64,000 bases of DNA, taken from Emcibacter sp048269205 (lineage in GTDB: Bacteria; Pseudomonadota; Alphaproteobacteria; Sphingomonadales; Emcibacteraceae). The stretch is taken from positions 1 to 64,000 of the forward strand of contig NZ_JBLXJC010000001.1 in the NCBI RefSeq assembly GCF_048269205.1, read 5' to 3'. Under the pieces are notes generated by a model that searched no databases, was not told the DNA's origin, and saw only the letters and a program-made list of their open reading frames with translations. Position numbers and translations under genes: made by a program. This document shows, piece by piece, positions 34,182 to 42,310 of the stretch (position 1 is its first letter; each line of letters begins with the position of its first letter).

Positions 34182-34934
34182 TCATGATGTGTGACAATAT
34201 GGGCATCCGGGGTCCTTGGGAAGGCGTATTTTCCTCAGTCCCGCCCCCAGAGCGTCATAGATCAGCAGCTTGCCGGCTAGGCTTTCCCCCAGTCCGAGAA
34301 GTTCCTTCAATATCTCTGTGGCCATCAGGCTGCCGACAACACCGGCCACGGCACCGAGAATGCCGTCTTCGGCGCAATTGCCGATATTGCCGGGGTATTC
34401 CGGCACCAGACAACGATAGCAGGGCTTGTCCGCGAGATATCCCTTGAAAGTGGCGAGCTGGCCGTCGAACTGGCTGAGCGCGCCGGAGACCAGCGGTTTT
34501 TTCTGCCGGATGCATTCCTCATTGACCAGAAAGCGGGTCGTAAAATTGTCGGTGCCGTCCACGACCAGGTCATAGTCGGCGATAATCCTGTCGGCATTTT
34601 CGGCATTGAGCCGCAGGGGGTGCTGGATGATCTGCACATCCGGATTGAGCCGGGCCACAAGCTCGGCCACACTTGCGGTTTTGGGGCTGTCCAGTTTGTC
34701 GGTCATGTGAATGATCTGACGCTGCAGGTTGCTCAGGTCCACCACATCGTTATCGACAATGCCGATGGTGCCGACACCGGCGGCGGCCAGATAGAGGATC
34801 AGCGGACTGCCGAGCCCGCCGGCGCCAATGACAAGCACCCGGGAGGCGAGAAGCTTCTGCTGTCCTGCACCGCCCACTTCCTTGAGGATGATATGGCGGG
34901 CATAACGCTCGAGCTGATCGTCGGTCAGGGTCAT
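34182..34934 (-). CDS. moeB: MoeB/ThiF-family adenylyltransferase (E1-like)
   Basis: A 250-residue E1-like enzyme that adenylates the C-terminus of a beta-grasp protein. GAGGLGSP at residues 37-44 binds ATP. Structural zinc cysteines are Cys172-x2-Cys175 and Cys244-x2-Cys247. Cys187 in GNCAEDGILG aligns with the catalytic Cys region of MoeB/ThiF/Uba4. By family the substrate would be MoaD or ThiS, but the gene overlaps by 4 bp a small beta-grasp-like protein, which is the natural candidate substrate here. No moaD, moaE or thiS is present in the window. No rhodanese domain is fused. Confidence 0.9.
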   Translation of the reverse strand: MTLTDDQLERYARHIILKEVGGAGQQKLLASRVLVIGAGGLGSPLILYLAAAGVGTIGIVDNDVVDLSNLQRQIIHMTDKLDSPKTASVAELVARLNPDVQIIQHPLRLNAENADRIIADYDLVVDGTDNFTTRFLVNEECIRQKKPLVSGALSQFDGQLATFKGYLADKPCYRCLVPEYPGNIGNCAEDGILGAVAGVVGSLMATEILKELLGLGESLAGKLLIYDALGAGLRKIRLPKDPGCPYCHTS

Positions 34935-35227
34935 GTGGCTGGCGCATCCCCGGGCCAGTCAGCATCCCCGGGCCAGTCCGCATCATCGTCATCGTCTTCC
35001 CCGGAAATATCCTCTTCAGGAGGGGCGATGACATAGATGGCATTCTCGATGGCCAGAAGATCGGCAGGGCTCGTCACTTCCTCGCCATTGCAATAAACGC
35101 AAAATTCCTCAAGACCGACGGCCCGGGCTTCGGCCAGCAGCCGGTCAATGGTAACCTCGCCCAGCGGCAGGGTGCTTTCATTGCCGCCAACCCGCAGGAT
35201 CGCCACCGGATCTCCGGCTTCGCTCAT
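34931..35227 (-). CDS. Small beta-grasp-like (ThiS/MoaD/ubiquitin-type) protein with acidic tail
   Basis: A 98-residue protein not assigned to a named family. Residues 7-72 fit a beta-grasp outline: a first hairpin (VAILRVGG to TLPLG), a helix (VTIDRLLAEARAVG), a strand with YCNGEEV in the place of ThiS/MoaD VNGE, and a last strand AIYVIAPPEE in the place of the usual PPVSGG end. Instead of ending in Gly-Gly it continues into an acidic tail (GEDDDDD) and two copies of DADWPG, ending APAT. It lies 1 bp from cysK and overlaps moeB by 4 bp. It has two cysteines, Cys43 and Cys46. The assignment is by pattern and context only. Confidence 0.55.
   Translation of the reverse strand: MSEAGDPVAILRVGGNESTLPLGEVTIDRLLAEARAVGLEEFCVYCNGEEVTSPADLLAIENAIYVIAPPEEDISGEDDDDDADWPGDADWPGDAPAT
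34944..34979. repeat. 18-bp tandem duplication in the tail of the beta-grasp-like gene
   Basis: Two 18-bp units starting GCATCCCCGGG follow each other, differing at the last base, and a third partial GCATC follows. In frame they encode DADWPG twice. This is a recent in-frame expansion of the acidic tail. Confidence 0.8.
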
Positions 35228-35228
35228 T

Positions 35229-36188
35229 CTAGACTCCCTCGAACAGGGCGGTTGTCAGGTACCTTTCCGCGAAAGACGGAATAATGACAACAATCTGTTT
35301 GCCTTTCATGTTTTCCCGCTCCGCAAGCTCAAGGGCGGCGGCAATGGCCGCACCCGAAGAGATGCCCACGGGAATACCTTCTTCCCGGGCACAGCGGCGG
35401 GCGAATTCGAAAGCAGTTTCGTTGCCGATGGTCAGGACCTCGTCAATATATTCGGTGGCCAGGATCGGGGGAACGAAACCGGCGCCAATTCCCTGGATCT
35501 TGTGCGGGCCGGCCTGTCCGCCTGACAGGATCGGGCTGTCCTCCGGTTCCACGGCGATCATTTTGAGATCTTCCTTGCGCGGCTTCAGGGTGCGGGCGAT
35601 GCCGGTCAGGGTACCGCCGGTGCCGACCCCGCTGATAATCGCATCCACTTTGCCGTTGGTGTCGTTCCAGATTTCCTCGGCAGTGGTGATGCCGTGAATA
35701 GCCGGGTTGGCCGGGTTGGCGAACTGCTGCGGCATGAGGGCATTTTCATCTTTCTCAACCAGTTCCGTCGCCCGGTCGATGGCACCTTTCATGCCTTTTT
35801 CCGCCGGGGTCAGTTCCAGGGTCGCCCCCAGCAGGGACAGCATCTTGCGGCGCTCGATGGACATGCTTTCGGGCATCACAAGAGTCAGGTGATAGCCCTT
35901 GGCGGCACAAACAAAAGCCAGTGCAATCCCCGTATTGCCGGAGGTCGGCTCAATGATTTTGGTGTTTTCATTGATCTTGCCCTGCTTTTCCAGCTCGGCA
36001 ATCATGGCGGCGCCGATACGGTCCTTGACCGAGGCCAGCGGGTTGAAGAATTCTAGTTTGAGAAGGATTTCCACACCGGTGCCGGCATTCATGCGATTCA
36101 TGCGCACCAGCGGCGTATCGCCCAGTGTTTCGATAATATTGTCGTAAATTCTGCCCCGGCCTTTGGTGCCTGTTTCTGTGACGGTCAT
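35229..36188 (-). CDS. cysK: Cysteine synthase (O-acetylserine sulfhydrylase) A
   Basis: PLP enzyme making cysteine from O-acetylserine and sulphide. 319 residues. The PLP lysine is Lys55 in NPLASVKDRIG. EPTSGNTGIALAF binds the substrate carboxylate and SGVGTGGTLTGIAR binds the PLP phosphate. GGAGG lies upstream of ATG. Residues for O-acetylserine versus O-phosphoserine cannot be told apart by eye; this matters because a sulphur-carrier-type protein and an E1-like enzyme are encoded directly downstream, as in the actinobacterial CysM-CysO-MoeZ pathway. Confidence 0.95.
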   Translation of the reverse strand: MTVTETGTKGRGRIYDNIIETLGDTPLVRMNRMNAGTGVEILLKLEFFNPLASVKDRIGAAMIAELEKQGKINENTKIIEPTSGNTGIALAFVCAAKGYHLTLVMPESMSIERRKMLSLLGATLELTPAEKGMKGAIDRATELVEKDENALMPQQFANPANPAIHGITTAEEIWNDTNGKVDAIISGVGTGGTLTGIARTLKPRKEDLKMIAVEPEDSPILSGGQAGPHKIQGIGAGFVPPILATEYIDEVLTIGNETAFEFARRCAREEGIPVGISSGAAIAAALELAERENMKGKQIVVIIPSFAERYLTTALFEGV

Positions 36189-36236
36189 GATTATGCCTCC
36201 TGATGAAAGTCCATATTCTGATGTGGCGGTCAGTCT

Positions 36237-36692
36237 CTAGATGGTGAAAACAAATTCCCTGGCGGAGTCGGATTCGACTCCCTCAATTGTGGCGCGCTCA
36301 CAAAGATCCTGCAATGTGATATTGTCCAGCTTTTCCATAATTTCCCGGTTCAACTCGTCCAGCAACGGATTGATGACCTTGATGCCCAGATCCGACTGGG
36401 AAACGAATTCTGTCCTGACACTCTTGCTGTCCAGTTCATTAATAACCCGGACGATTTCTCCCACGTTGATGCGCCGTCGCTCACGGGCCAGAAAATAGCC
36501 GCCCTTGGGCCCGCGCACGCCTTTGAGGACACCGGCCCGGACGAGCTGCTGCATGACCTGTTCCAGGTATCGCTGTGGAATGCCCTGCCGTTTGGTAATG
36601 TCCCGGCTCTGGACCGGATTTACCCGGCCGTTATAGGCAATATCCACAACGGCCTCTAGGGCATAGATCATTTTTTTGGTCAGTCGGAACAT
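36237..36692 (-). CDS. Rrf2-family transcriptional regulator without Fe-S cysteines
   Basis: 151 residues with the Rrf2 winged helix: LTKKMIYALEAVVDIA, IPQRYLEQVMQQLVRAGVLK and VRGPKGGYFLARE. Only one cysteine is present (Cys131), so the three-Cys cluster of IscR, NsrR and RirA is absent. Cluster-free members such as CymR control cysteine synthesis, and this gene directly precedes cysK (48 bp gap). The likely role is a repressor of the downstream cysK-beta-grasp-moeB genes. It starts 15 bp after dut. Confidence 0.88.
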   Translation of the reverse strand: MFRLTKKMIYALEAVVDIAYNGRVNPVQSRDITKRQGIPQRYLEQVMQQLVRAGVLKGVRGPKGGYFLARERRRINVGEIVRVINELDSKSVRTEFVSQSDLGIKVINPLLDELNREIMEKLDNITLQDLCERATIEGVESDSAREFVFTI

Positions 36693-36707
36693 CGGGCTCT
36701 CCCTGTC

Positions 36708-37163
36708 TCAGGTGCTGGTGCCGGTGGAACCGAAGCCACCGCTGCCGCGTGCCGTTTCGTCCAGGCTGTCCCGCTTGTCCCAGCCGATCTGGGTCACCGG
36801 GGCAATAACCATCTGGGCAATGCGCATCCCGCGGGTAATGACAAAATTCTCCTGACCGTGGTTAATCAGGATGACTTTTACCTCGCCGCGATAGTCCGCA
36901 TCGATGGTGCCGGGGGAATTGAGCACGGTCACGCCGTTTTTCCAGGCCAGACCGGAACGGGGGCGAACCTGGGCTTCGAAGTCGCCGGGCAGCGCCATGG
37001 CAAAGCCGGTCGGGATCATCTTGCGTTCGCCGGGCTTGAGGGTGACTTCCTCGCCATTGCCGACGGCGGCCATCAGGTCCATGCCGGCGCTGTGCGATGT
37101 TTCATATTCCGGCAGTTTCAATCCCTGCCCGTGTTCCAGAATCTGTATGCCTACTGTCGTCAT
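36708..37163 (-). CDS. dut: dUTP pyrophosphatase
   Basis: Hydrolyses dUTP to dUMP, keeping uracil out of DNA. 151 residues, the trimeric form. Motifs: AGMDLMAA, PRSGLAWKNGVTVLNSPG, GTIDADYRGE and the C-terminal glycine-rich RGSGGFGSTG. Its ATG abuts the coaBC stop codon. Confidence 0.97.
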   Translation of the reverse strand: MTTVGIQILEHGQGLKLPEYETSHSAGMDLMAAVGNGEEVTLKPGERKMIPTGFAMALPGDFEAQVRPRSGLAWKNGVTVLNSPGTIDADYRGEVKVILINHGQENFVITRGMRIAQMVIAPVTQIGWDKRDSLDETARGSGGFGSTGTST

Positions 37164-38408
37164 TTACTTGTCGTTCCCTTGCGCCTGTTTTTTGAAATGT
37201 TTTTCGATTTCCGTCGCCAGCTGTGCGGCGATCTGTTCCTTGTCTGCTTCCGGCCAGGATTTTTCATCCTCTCCTGTTATCAGGAGCACCGCATTTTTGT
37301 CACCGCCCATCACGCTTGCGCCGTCGGTAAAGGAGACGTCATTGGCGACAATCCAGTCGCATCCCTTGCGTTCCCTTTTGGCCCGGGCGTGATCGGCCAG
37401 CTTTTCCGTTTCGGCCGCGAAACCAATAACCAGTGGCGGCCGGTTCTTCTCTCTCTGCGAAAGCGATTTGAGGATATCCGGATTTTCCACCAGATGCAGG
37501 TCCGGCAGACCGTCTTTCTGCTTTTTGAGTTTCTGTTCGGCGCAGCCCTCCGTGCGCCAGTCGGCCACAGCCGCCACGCAGACGGCCACATCCGCCGGCA
37601 GGGCGCTTTCCACGGCGGTCTGCATGTCCCGGGCGCTTTCCACGTCAACGCGGTCCACACCATCGGGGCAGTCAAGGGCCGTCGGTCCGGAGACCAGCGT
37701 CACCCGGGCGCCCAGGTCGGCCAGGGCAGAGGCAATGGCATATCCCTGCCTGCCGCTGGAGCGGTTGGCGATATAGCGGACCGGGTCGATGGCTTCCCGG
37801 GTCGGCCCCGCGGTGACGACAACATGCTTTCCGGTGAGCGCGCTCTGGGCCCGGCGGCTGTCAAAAAAATCTTCGATGGCCCGGACCATGTCCGGCACTT
37901 CCGCCAGGCGGCCGGCACCAACTTCACCGCAGGCCAGATCGCCGGCGCCAGGGGCGATCACGCCGATCCCGTCCTGCTGCAGTTGTGCAAGATTGCGCCG
38001 GGTGGCCGGATGTTCCCACATTTTCGTATTCATGCTGGGCGCAATCAGGACAGGTTTGTCGGTGGCCAGCAGAGCCGTGGTGGCCAGGTCGTCGGCAATA
38101 CCGGCGGTCATTTTCGCCATCAGGTCGGCAGTGGCCGGCGCCACCAGAACAAGATCGGTTTCCCGCGAAAGCCTGATGTGACCCATTTCCGCTTCATCGG
38201 TGAGCGAGAAAATATCCTGATAGACCTTTTCTTCCGCCAGGGCGCTGACTGACAGGGGGGTGACAAACTGGGCCCCGCCTTTGGTCAGGACAGGCCGGAT
38301 CCTGACGCCGCGCTCGCGCAGCCGCCGGATCAGGTCCAGCACCTTGTAGGCGGCAATGCCGCCGCCAATAATCAGTAAAAGCCGCTTGTTATTGAGAATA
38401 TCGGACAT
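37164..38408 (-). CDS. coaBC: Bifunctional phosphopantothenoylcysteine decarboxylase / phosphopantothenate-cysteine ligase
   Basis: Two steps of coenzyme A synthesis. The N-terminal flavin-dependent CoaC half has LLIIGGGIAAYK and the PSMNTKMWEHP substrate-clamp motif. The C-terminal CoaB half has VTAGPTREAIDPVRYIANRS and the AAVADWR motif. 414 residues from ATG 38408; the frame is open 13 codons further. It consumes cysteine, which gives some logic to cysK being encoded downstream. Confidence 0.96.
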   Translation of the reverse strand: MSDILNNKRLLLIIGGGIAAYKVLDLIRRLRERGVRIRPVLTKGGAQFVTPLSVSALAEEKVYQDIFSLTDEAEMGHIRLSRETDLVLVAPATADLMAKMTAGIADDLATTALLATDKPVLIAPSMNTKMWEHPATRRNLAQLQQDGIGVIAPGAGDLACGEVGAGRLAEVPDMVRAIEDFFDSRRAQSALTGKHVVVTAGPTREAIDPVRYIANRSSGRQGYAIASALADLGARVTLVSGPTALDCPDGVDRVDVESARDMQTAVESALPADVAVCVAAVADWRTEGCAEQKLKKQKDGLPDLHLVENPDILKSLSQREKNRPPLVIGFAAETEKLADHARAKRERKGCDWIVANDVSFTDGASVMGGDKNAVLLITGEDEKSWPEADKEQIAAQLATEIEKHFKKQAQGNDK

Positions 38409-38446
38409 GAACTTACTATAGTTTTTCCAGGAATCAGGCGTCAGCA

Positions 38447-38485
38447 CCGGACATTATTTCTACACCGGCAATAATGTAGGTCCGG
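38447..38485 (-). other. Stem-loop in the ubiB-coaBC spacer
   Basis: CCGG plus ACATTATT (38447-38458) pairs with AATAATGT (38470-38477) and TCCGG (38481-38485), with an AGG bulge. No T tract follows in the minus direction, so it is more likely a leader or stability element of coaBC than a terminator. The 114-bp spacer is the one clear break in the minus-strand series. Confidence 0.45.
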
Positions 38486-38522
38486 AATGGTGGGAAATCA
38501 ATATTTTACCGCTAAAAATATG

Positions 38523-40064
38523 TTAATTAGTTGTGATGTACAGAAGAATTGTGAGTGCGCTGGCGGCAAGACCCCCGAGCAGCCCCAGAAAGAAAGGTCT
38601 GCGCCAGCCCGAGTCCCGCCGATGATCCGCCAGATCCTGCATTTTCCGCGCGGTCACTGCGATCTGTTCCAGATCCTCTATCAGCTTCGGGAATTTCCGG
38701 GCCGTTTCCAGGGCCGTCTCGATCAGGTCACGGAATTGCGCCTGCGGGCCAAGGTTCTCTCTCATCCAGCTTTCAATAATCGGACGGGAGACTTCCCACA
38801 TGTTGATATCGGGATTGAGATCAAGGGCCACCCCTTCCACGGTCACCATGGTCTTCTGCAGCAGCAGGAGCTGTGGCTGGGTATGCATGTTGAAGGTTTC
38901 AGTGGTTTCGAACAGTTGGGCCAGAAGCCTGCCCACTGAAATTTCATTGACCGGCTTGCCGATCACGGGATCGCCGATGGCCCGGAGCGCCTGTTTGAAT
39001 TTGTCCAGGGACTGGTCGGCAGGCACATATCCGATATCGAAATGGGCCCGGGCAATGCGGTCATAGTCCCGGGTGATAAAGCCATAGAGAATTTCCGCCA
39101 GCGCCCGCCGGGTCTTGCGGTCAATGCGCCCCATGATTCCGAAGTCAATGGCGGTGATTTTGCCATCCTGTCTCGCGAACAGGTTGCCCTGGTGCAGGTC
39201 CGCATGGAAAAAGCCGTCGTCCAGGGCCTGGGACAGGAAGGTCTGGACCAGATTGAGGGCAAGTTGCTTGCGGTCGATTCCGGATTTTTCGAGGTCATTC
39301 CTGTGGGAAAAGGGGATGCCGTCGACCCATTCGGTGGTCAACACCCGCCGGCCGGTGCGATCCCAGTCCACCTTCGGCACATCATAGTCCGGGAACCGTT
39401 CCATATTTTCGCCGAGCTGGGACGAGGCGGCGGCCTCGTAGCGGAAATCCATTTCCACAGAGATTGTCTCGGATATGGTTTCGATCACTTTTGTCGGGCG
39501 CAGCCGACGTGACTTGCGGGAATAGCGTTCCACCAGCCGGGCCAGCCAGTCAAAGCTTTCCAGGTCGCGGGCGAAAGCCTGTTCGATTCCCGGGCGCAGG
39601 ACTTTTACGGCCACATGGCGCCCGTCTGTGGTGACCGCCCGATGGACCTGGGCGATGGAGGCGGCGGCAACCGGTTCCTCATCGAAACTGGAAAAAAAGG
39701 CCGAAATTTCCCCGCCAAGTTCCTCGGCAACAATTTTCCGGGCTTCATCACCTGGAAAAGGATCTACCCTGTCCTGCAGGCGCATCAGGTCCAGCGCCAC
39801 TTCGGCGCCGATAATGTCCGGCCGTGTAGCCAGCGCCTGGCCGAACTTGATGAAGGTGGGGCCAAGATTCTGCAGGGCCATGACCAGACGTGTATTGGGC
39901 GCTTCATCCGCAGATGGCTGGCGGACTTTTTTCATGCTTTTCAGTTGCGCCAGCGCTTTGGATTGTTCGCCGAAAAGGCTGAGCAAGTCGGTCAGCGCAT
40001 CATGCTGCGCCAGAGTGAATCCCACACGGATCAGGCGGCCGGTATGGCGGAGGCTGCGAAACAT
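38523..40064 (-). CDS. ubiB: UbiB (ABC1/ADCK-like atypical kinase) for ubiquinone synthesis
   Basis: 513 residues. The KFGQ motif with the alanine-rich surroundings (FIKFGQALATRPDI) defines the UbiB/ADCK family, which has ATPase activity needed for ubiquinone production. AAASIAQVHRA, FFHADLHQGN and the metal-binding AIDFGIMGR follow. A C-terminal hydrophobic hairpin (about 485-510) anchors it to the membrane. The ATG at 40064 follows the ubiE stop directly; a longer start at 40100 would overlap ubiE. Confidence 0.95.
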   Translation of the reverse strand: MFRSLRHTGRLIRVGFTLAQHDALTDLLSLFGEQSKALAQLKSMKKVRQPSADEAPNTRLVMALQNLGPTFIKFGQALATRPDIIGAEVALDLMRLQDRVDPFPGDEARKIVAEELGGEISAFFSSFDEEPVAAASIAQVHRAVTTDGRHVAVKVLRPGIEQAFARDLESFDWLARLVERYSRKSRRLRPTKVIETISETISVEMDFRYEAAASSQLGENMERFPDYDVPKVDWDRTGRRVLTTEWVDGIPFSHRNDLEKSGIDRKQLALNLVQTFLSQALDDGFFHADLHQGNLFARQDGKITAIDFGIMGRIDRKTRRALAEILYGFITRDYDRIARAHFDIGYVPADQSLDKFKQALRAIGDPVIGKPVNEISVGRLLAQLFETTETFNMHTQPQLLLLQKTMVTVEGVALDLNPDINMWEVSRPIIESWMRENLGPQAQFRDLIETALETARKFPKLIEDLEQIAVTARKMQDLADHRRDSGWRRPFFLGLLGGLAASALTILLYITTN

Positions 40065-40065
40065 T

Positions 40066-40866
40066 TCAGATACGCCATCCTGAATGGAGGGCGACAACAC
40101 CGCCCGACATATTGCGATAGCTGGCCTGCCGGAATCCGGCCTCTTCGATCATGTTCCTGAATTTTTCCTGATCCGGGAAACGGCGGATGCTTTCCACCAG
40201 ATACTGGTAGCTGTCATGGTCGCCGGTGATCCACTGACCGATCCTGGGGATCATCTCGAAACTGTAGACATCATAGAGTTTTTCCAGCAGCGGCAGATCA
40301 ACCCGGCTGAATTCCAGACAGAGGAAATGCCCGCCCGGTTTAAGCACCCGGAAGGCCTCGGCAAGCGCCTTGTCGATATTGGTCACATTGCGGATGCCGA
40401 AGGCAATGGTATAGGCATCCATGCAGCTGTCCGGCAGGGGCAGGGCCTCCGCATTGCCGCAGACCCAGTCGATATGATCAAGGATACCCCGGTCAATGGC
40501 CCGGTCACGTCCCACAGTCAGCATATTGTCGTTGATGTCGCAAACGGTGACTTCCGCCGGATTATCCTTGTTGCGTTCAATCTTGCGGGCCGCTTCCAGA
40601 AAACGGAAGGCGATGTCGCCTGTCCCGCCGGCCACATCGATCAGTTTCATGCCCGGCTGCGGCCTTAAGACACGGATCATCTCGTCTTTCCACAGGCGAT
40701 GCAGGCCGGCACTCATGACATCGTTCATCAGGTCATATTTGCGGGCCACATTGTCAAAAACGTTGCGTACCAATCCCTGTTTGCTATCCCGCTCGACGGT
40801 GCGGAAACCGAAATGGGTGGTTTCGTTCTGGTCTTTTGGCATCTCTTCTGTATTCTTCTGGCTCAT
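40066..40866 (-). CDS. ubiE: Demethylmenaquinone/2-polyprenyl-6-methoxybenzoquinol C-methyltransferase UbiE
   Basis: SAM-dependent C-methylation step of ubiquinone synthesis. Motifs: VFDNVARKYDLMNDVMSAG, LIDVAGGTGDIAFRF (SAM-binding), FGIRNVTNIDKAL and the C-terminal NMSGGVVALHSGWR. 266 residues from ATG 40866; an ATG four codons upstream (40878) is possible. First gene of the minus-strand ubiE-ubiB series, divergent from mutM. Confidence 0.96.
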   Translation of the reverse strand: MSQKNTEEMPKDQNETTHFGFRTVERDSKQGLVRNVFDNVARKYDLMNDVMSAGLHRLWKDEMIRVLRPQPGMKLIDVAGGTGDIAFRFLEAARKIERNKDNPAEVTVCDINDNMLTVGRDRAIDRGILDHIDWVCGNAEALPLPDSCMDAYTIAFGIRNVTNIDKALAEAFRVLKPGGHFLCLEFSRVDLPLLEKLYDVYSFEMIPRIGQWITGDHDSYQYLVESIRRFPDQEKFRNMIEEAGFRQASYRNMSGGVVALHSGWRI

Positions 40867-40895
40867 GTTGCGGAACATAGCCTACAAGCGGGGAC

Positions 40896-40922
40896 TGTTC
40901 CAGTCTATTGTGTTGTTCCAGT
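40896..40922. repeat. 9-bp direct repeat in the ubiE/mutM divergent spacer
   Basis: TGTTCCAGT occurs at 40896-40904 and 40914-40922, 18 bp apart start to start. The half-site resembles GTTC of alphaproteobacterial LexA motifs, but the spacing (N14) is wrong for a LexA box. It could bind another regulator or be chance. Confidence 0.3.
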
Positions 40923-40942
40923 TTAAAGAATCGGGAGAGCAG

Positions 40943-41782
40943 ATGCCTGAATTGCCGGAAGTGGAAACCGTGTGCCGGGGAATCGCCCCGGTTCTGGAAG
41001 GCCGGACGCTTGTTCATGTGGAACAGAGGCGGGCCGATCTCAGGTTCCCCTTTCCCGAACGCTTTGTTGCGCGTCTCGAGGGGCAAAAGGTGGAACGGAT
41101 CAGCCGCCGCGCCAAATATATCCTGGCCGGGCTGTCTTCCGGCGAGATCCTGATCATTCATCTGGGCATGTCCGGGCGTATGACCCTGGCACCGGCGGCT
41201 GACGAAGCGGTATCGGAAGCCGGCAAACATGACCATGTGATTTTCGAGACCGACCGGCATGACCGGGTGATCTTCAACGATCCCCGCCGTTTCGGTCTGA
41301 TGGATATCTGTCCCGGGGACGAGCTCGCCACTCACCGGCTGTTTGCCGGCATGGGGCCGGAGCCTCTCGGCAATGAATTCAATGATCTGTATCTTTCGGA
41401 GAAATTCCGGGGCAAAAAGACGCCCGTCAAAAATGCTCTGCTGGACCAGCGCATTGTTGCGGGCCTTGGCAATATCTACGTCTGCGAAGCGCTCTATTAT
41501 GCCGGCATCTCACCCCGGCGAAAGGCCGCCTCAGTGACCGGGAAACGGGCTGCGAGGCTGGTGCCGGTGATCCGTGACGTGTTGCAGCGGGCGATTGCCG
41601 CAGGCGGCTCGACCTTGAAGGATTATGCCCGGGTGGATGGCGAACTGGGTTATTTCCAGCATGATTTTGCGGTTTATGGCCGCGAAGGGGAGCCCTGCCG
41701 GAAAGAGGGCTGCGGTCATGATGTCGAACGTATTGTGCAGGGCGGCCGTTCCACATTCTATTGTCCCGGCTGTCAGGGTTAG
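40943..41782 (+). CDS. mutM: Formamidopyrimidine-DNA glycosylase (Fpg)
   Basis: Removes 8-oxoguanine and formamidopyrimidines from DNA. 279 residues beginning MPELPEVETVCRG, whose Pro2 and Glu3 are catalytic after Met removal. The H2TH region and the C-terminal zinc finger (Cys-x4-Cys and Cys-x2-Cys around STFYCPGC) are present. The ATG at 40943 has GGGAGA upstream; the frame is open far upstream but only over antisense ubiE sequence. Confidence 0.97.
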   Translation: MPELPEVETVCRGIAPVLEGRTLVHVEQRRADLRFPFPERFVARLEGQKVERISRRAKYILAGLSSGEILIIHLGMSGRMTLAPAADEAVSEAGKHDHVIFETDRHDRVIFNDPRRFGLMDICPGDELATHRLFAGMGPEPLGNEFNDLYLSEKFRGKKTPVKNALLDQRIVAGLGNIYVCEALYYAGISPRRKAASVTGKRAARLVPVIRDVLQRAIAAGGSTLKDYARVDGELGYFQHDFAVYGREGEPCRKEGCGHDVERIVQGGRSTFYCPGCQG

Positions 41783-41832
41783 CTATGCTGTGGCCTCTGC
41801 GAGATAAAACAGGAAACCGGGAGTCTTTATTC

Positions 41833-42249
41833 ATGGCCATGACCAGACGGCTGTTTTTTACAACGGCTTTTATGCTGGCCCTTTGCCTGGTCGGCCTTGC
41901 CGGACAACCGGCCCTGGCGCAGGATGAAAAGCTTATGGCCGATATCGATCTGCCGCTTTTTCCCGGCACCATGGAAGTGGAGGACGAACGGGTGGTATTC
42001 GACAGCCCCGAGGGCCGGATCATCAAATCCCTGGCGACAGGCGAGGTCAGCGCCCGCGAGGCCTGGGACTATTACCGGGTGGTGGTGCCCTCCCTGGGGT
42101 GGACTGTTTCCGAAAAGCCCGTCCCCGACGAACCCTGCGATCAGGCGGCCCAATATTGTCTCGTGGCGGCCCGTGACGGGGAAACCCTGGTTATTACAAT
42201 TTCATTTGATCGCCAGACGGTAATTCGTTATTCAGTTACTCCAGAGTAA
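41833..42249 (+). CDS. Small exported protein of unknown function
   Basis: 138 residues with a clear signal peptide (MAMTRRLFF, hydrophobic core, cleavage likely after ALA). The mature domain of about 110 residues is acidic, contains two cysteines (EPCDQAAQYC), and ends in a beta-rich segment with VITISFDRQTVIRYSV. ATG 41833 is chosen for the signal peptide and GGGAG upstream. I do not recognise the family. It lies between mutM and the enoyl-CoA hydratase gene, probably periplasmic. Confidence 0.75.
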   Translation: MAMTRRLFFTTAFMLALCLVGLAGQPALAQDEKLMADIDLPLFPGTMEVEDERVVFDSPEGRIIKSLATGEVSAREAWDYYRVVVPSLGWTVSEKPVPDEPCDQAAQYCLVAARDGETLVITISFDRQTVIRYSVTPE

Positions 42250-42252
42250 CAA

Positions 42253-42289
42253 ACTCCCGGGACCTCATGGCGGGAGTATCTGTCCCGCC
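42253..42289 (+). promoter_or_regulatory. Two mutually exclusive hairpins before the enoyl-CoA hydratase gene
   Basis: ACTCCCG (42253-42259) can pair with CGGGAGT (42271-42277), and GGCGGGA (42269-42275) can instead pair with TCCCGCC (42283-42289). Both are perfect 7-bp stems sharing the CGGGA segment, so only one can form at a time. The ribosome-binding site AAGGAG begins about 9 bp downstream. Confidence 0.45.
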
Positions 42290-42310
42290 CTACAAATAAG
42301 GAGAAGAAGC

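Noticed and set aside
40890..40925. LexA box between ubiE and mutM
   Set aside because: The two GTTC elements are spaced by 14 bp rather than 7.
40496..40942. Long N-terminal extension of mutM
   Set aside because: The sequence is antisense to ubiE, and the invariant MPELPEVET start with a ribosome-binding site is at 40943.
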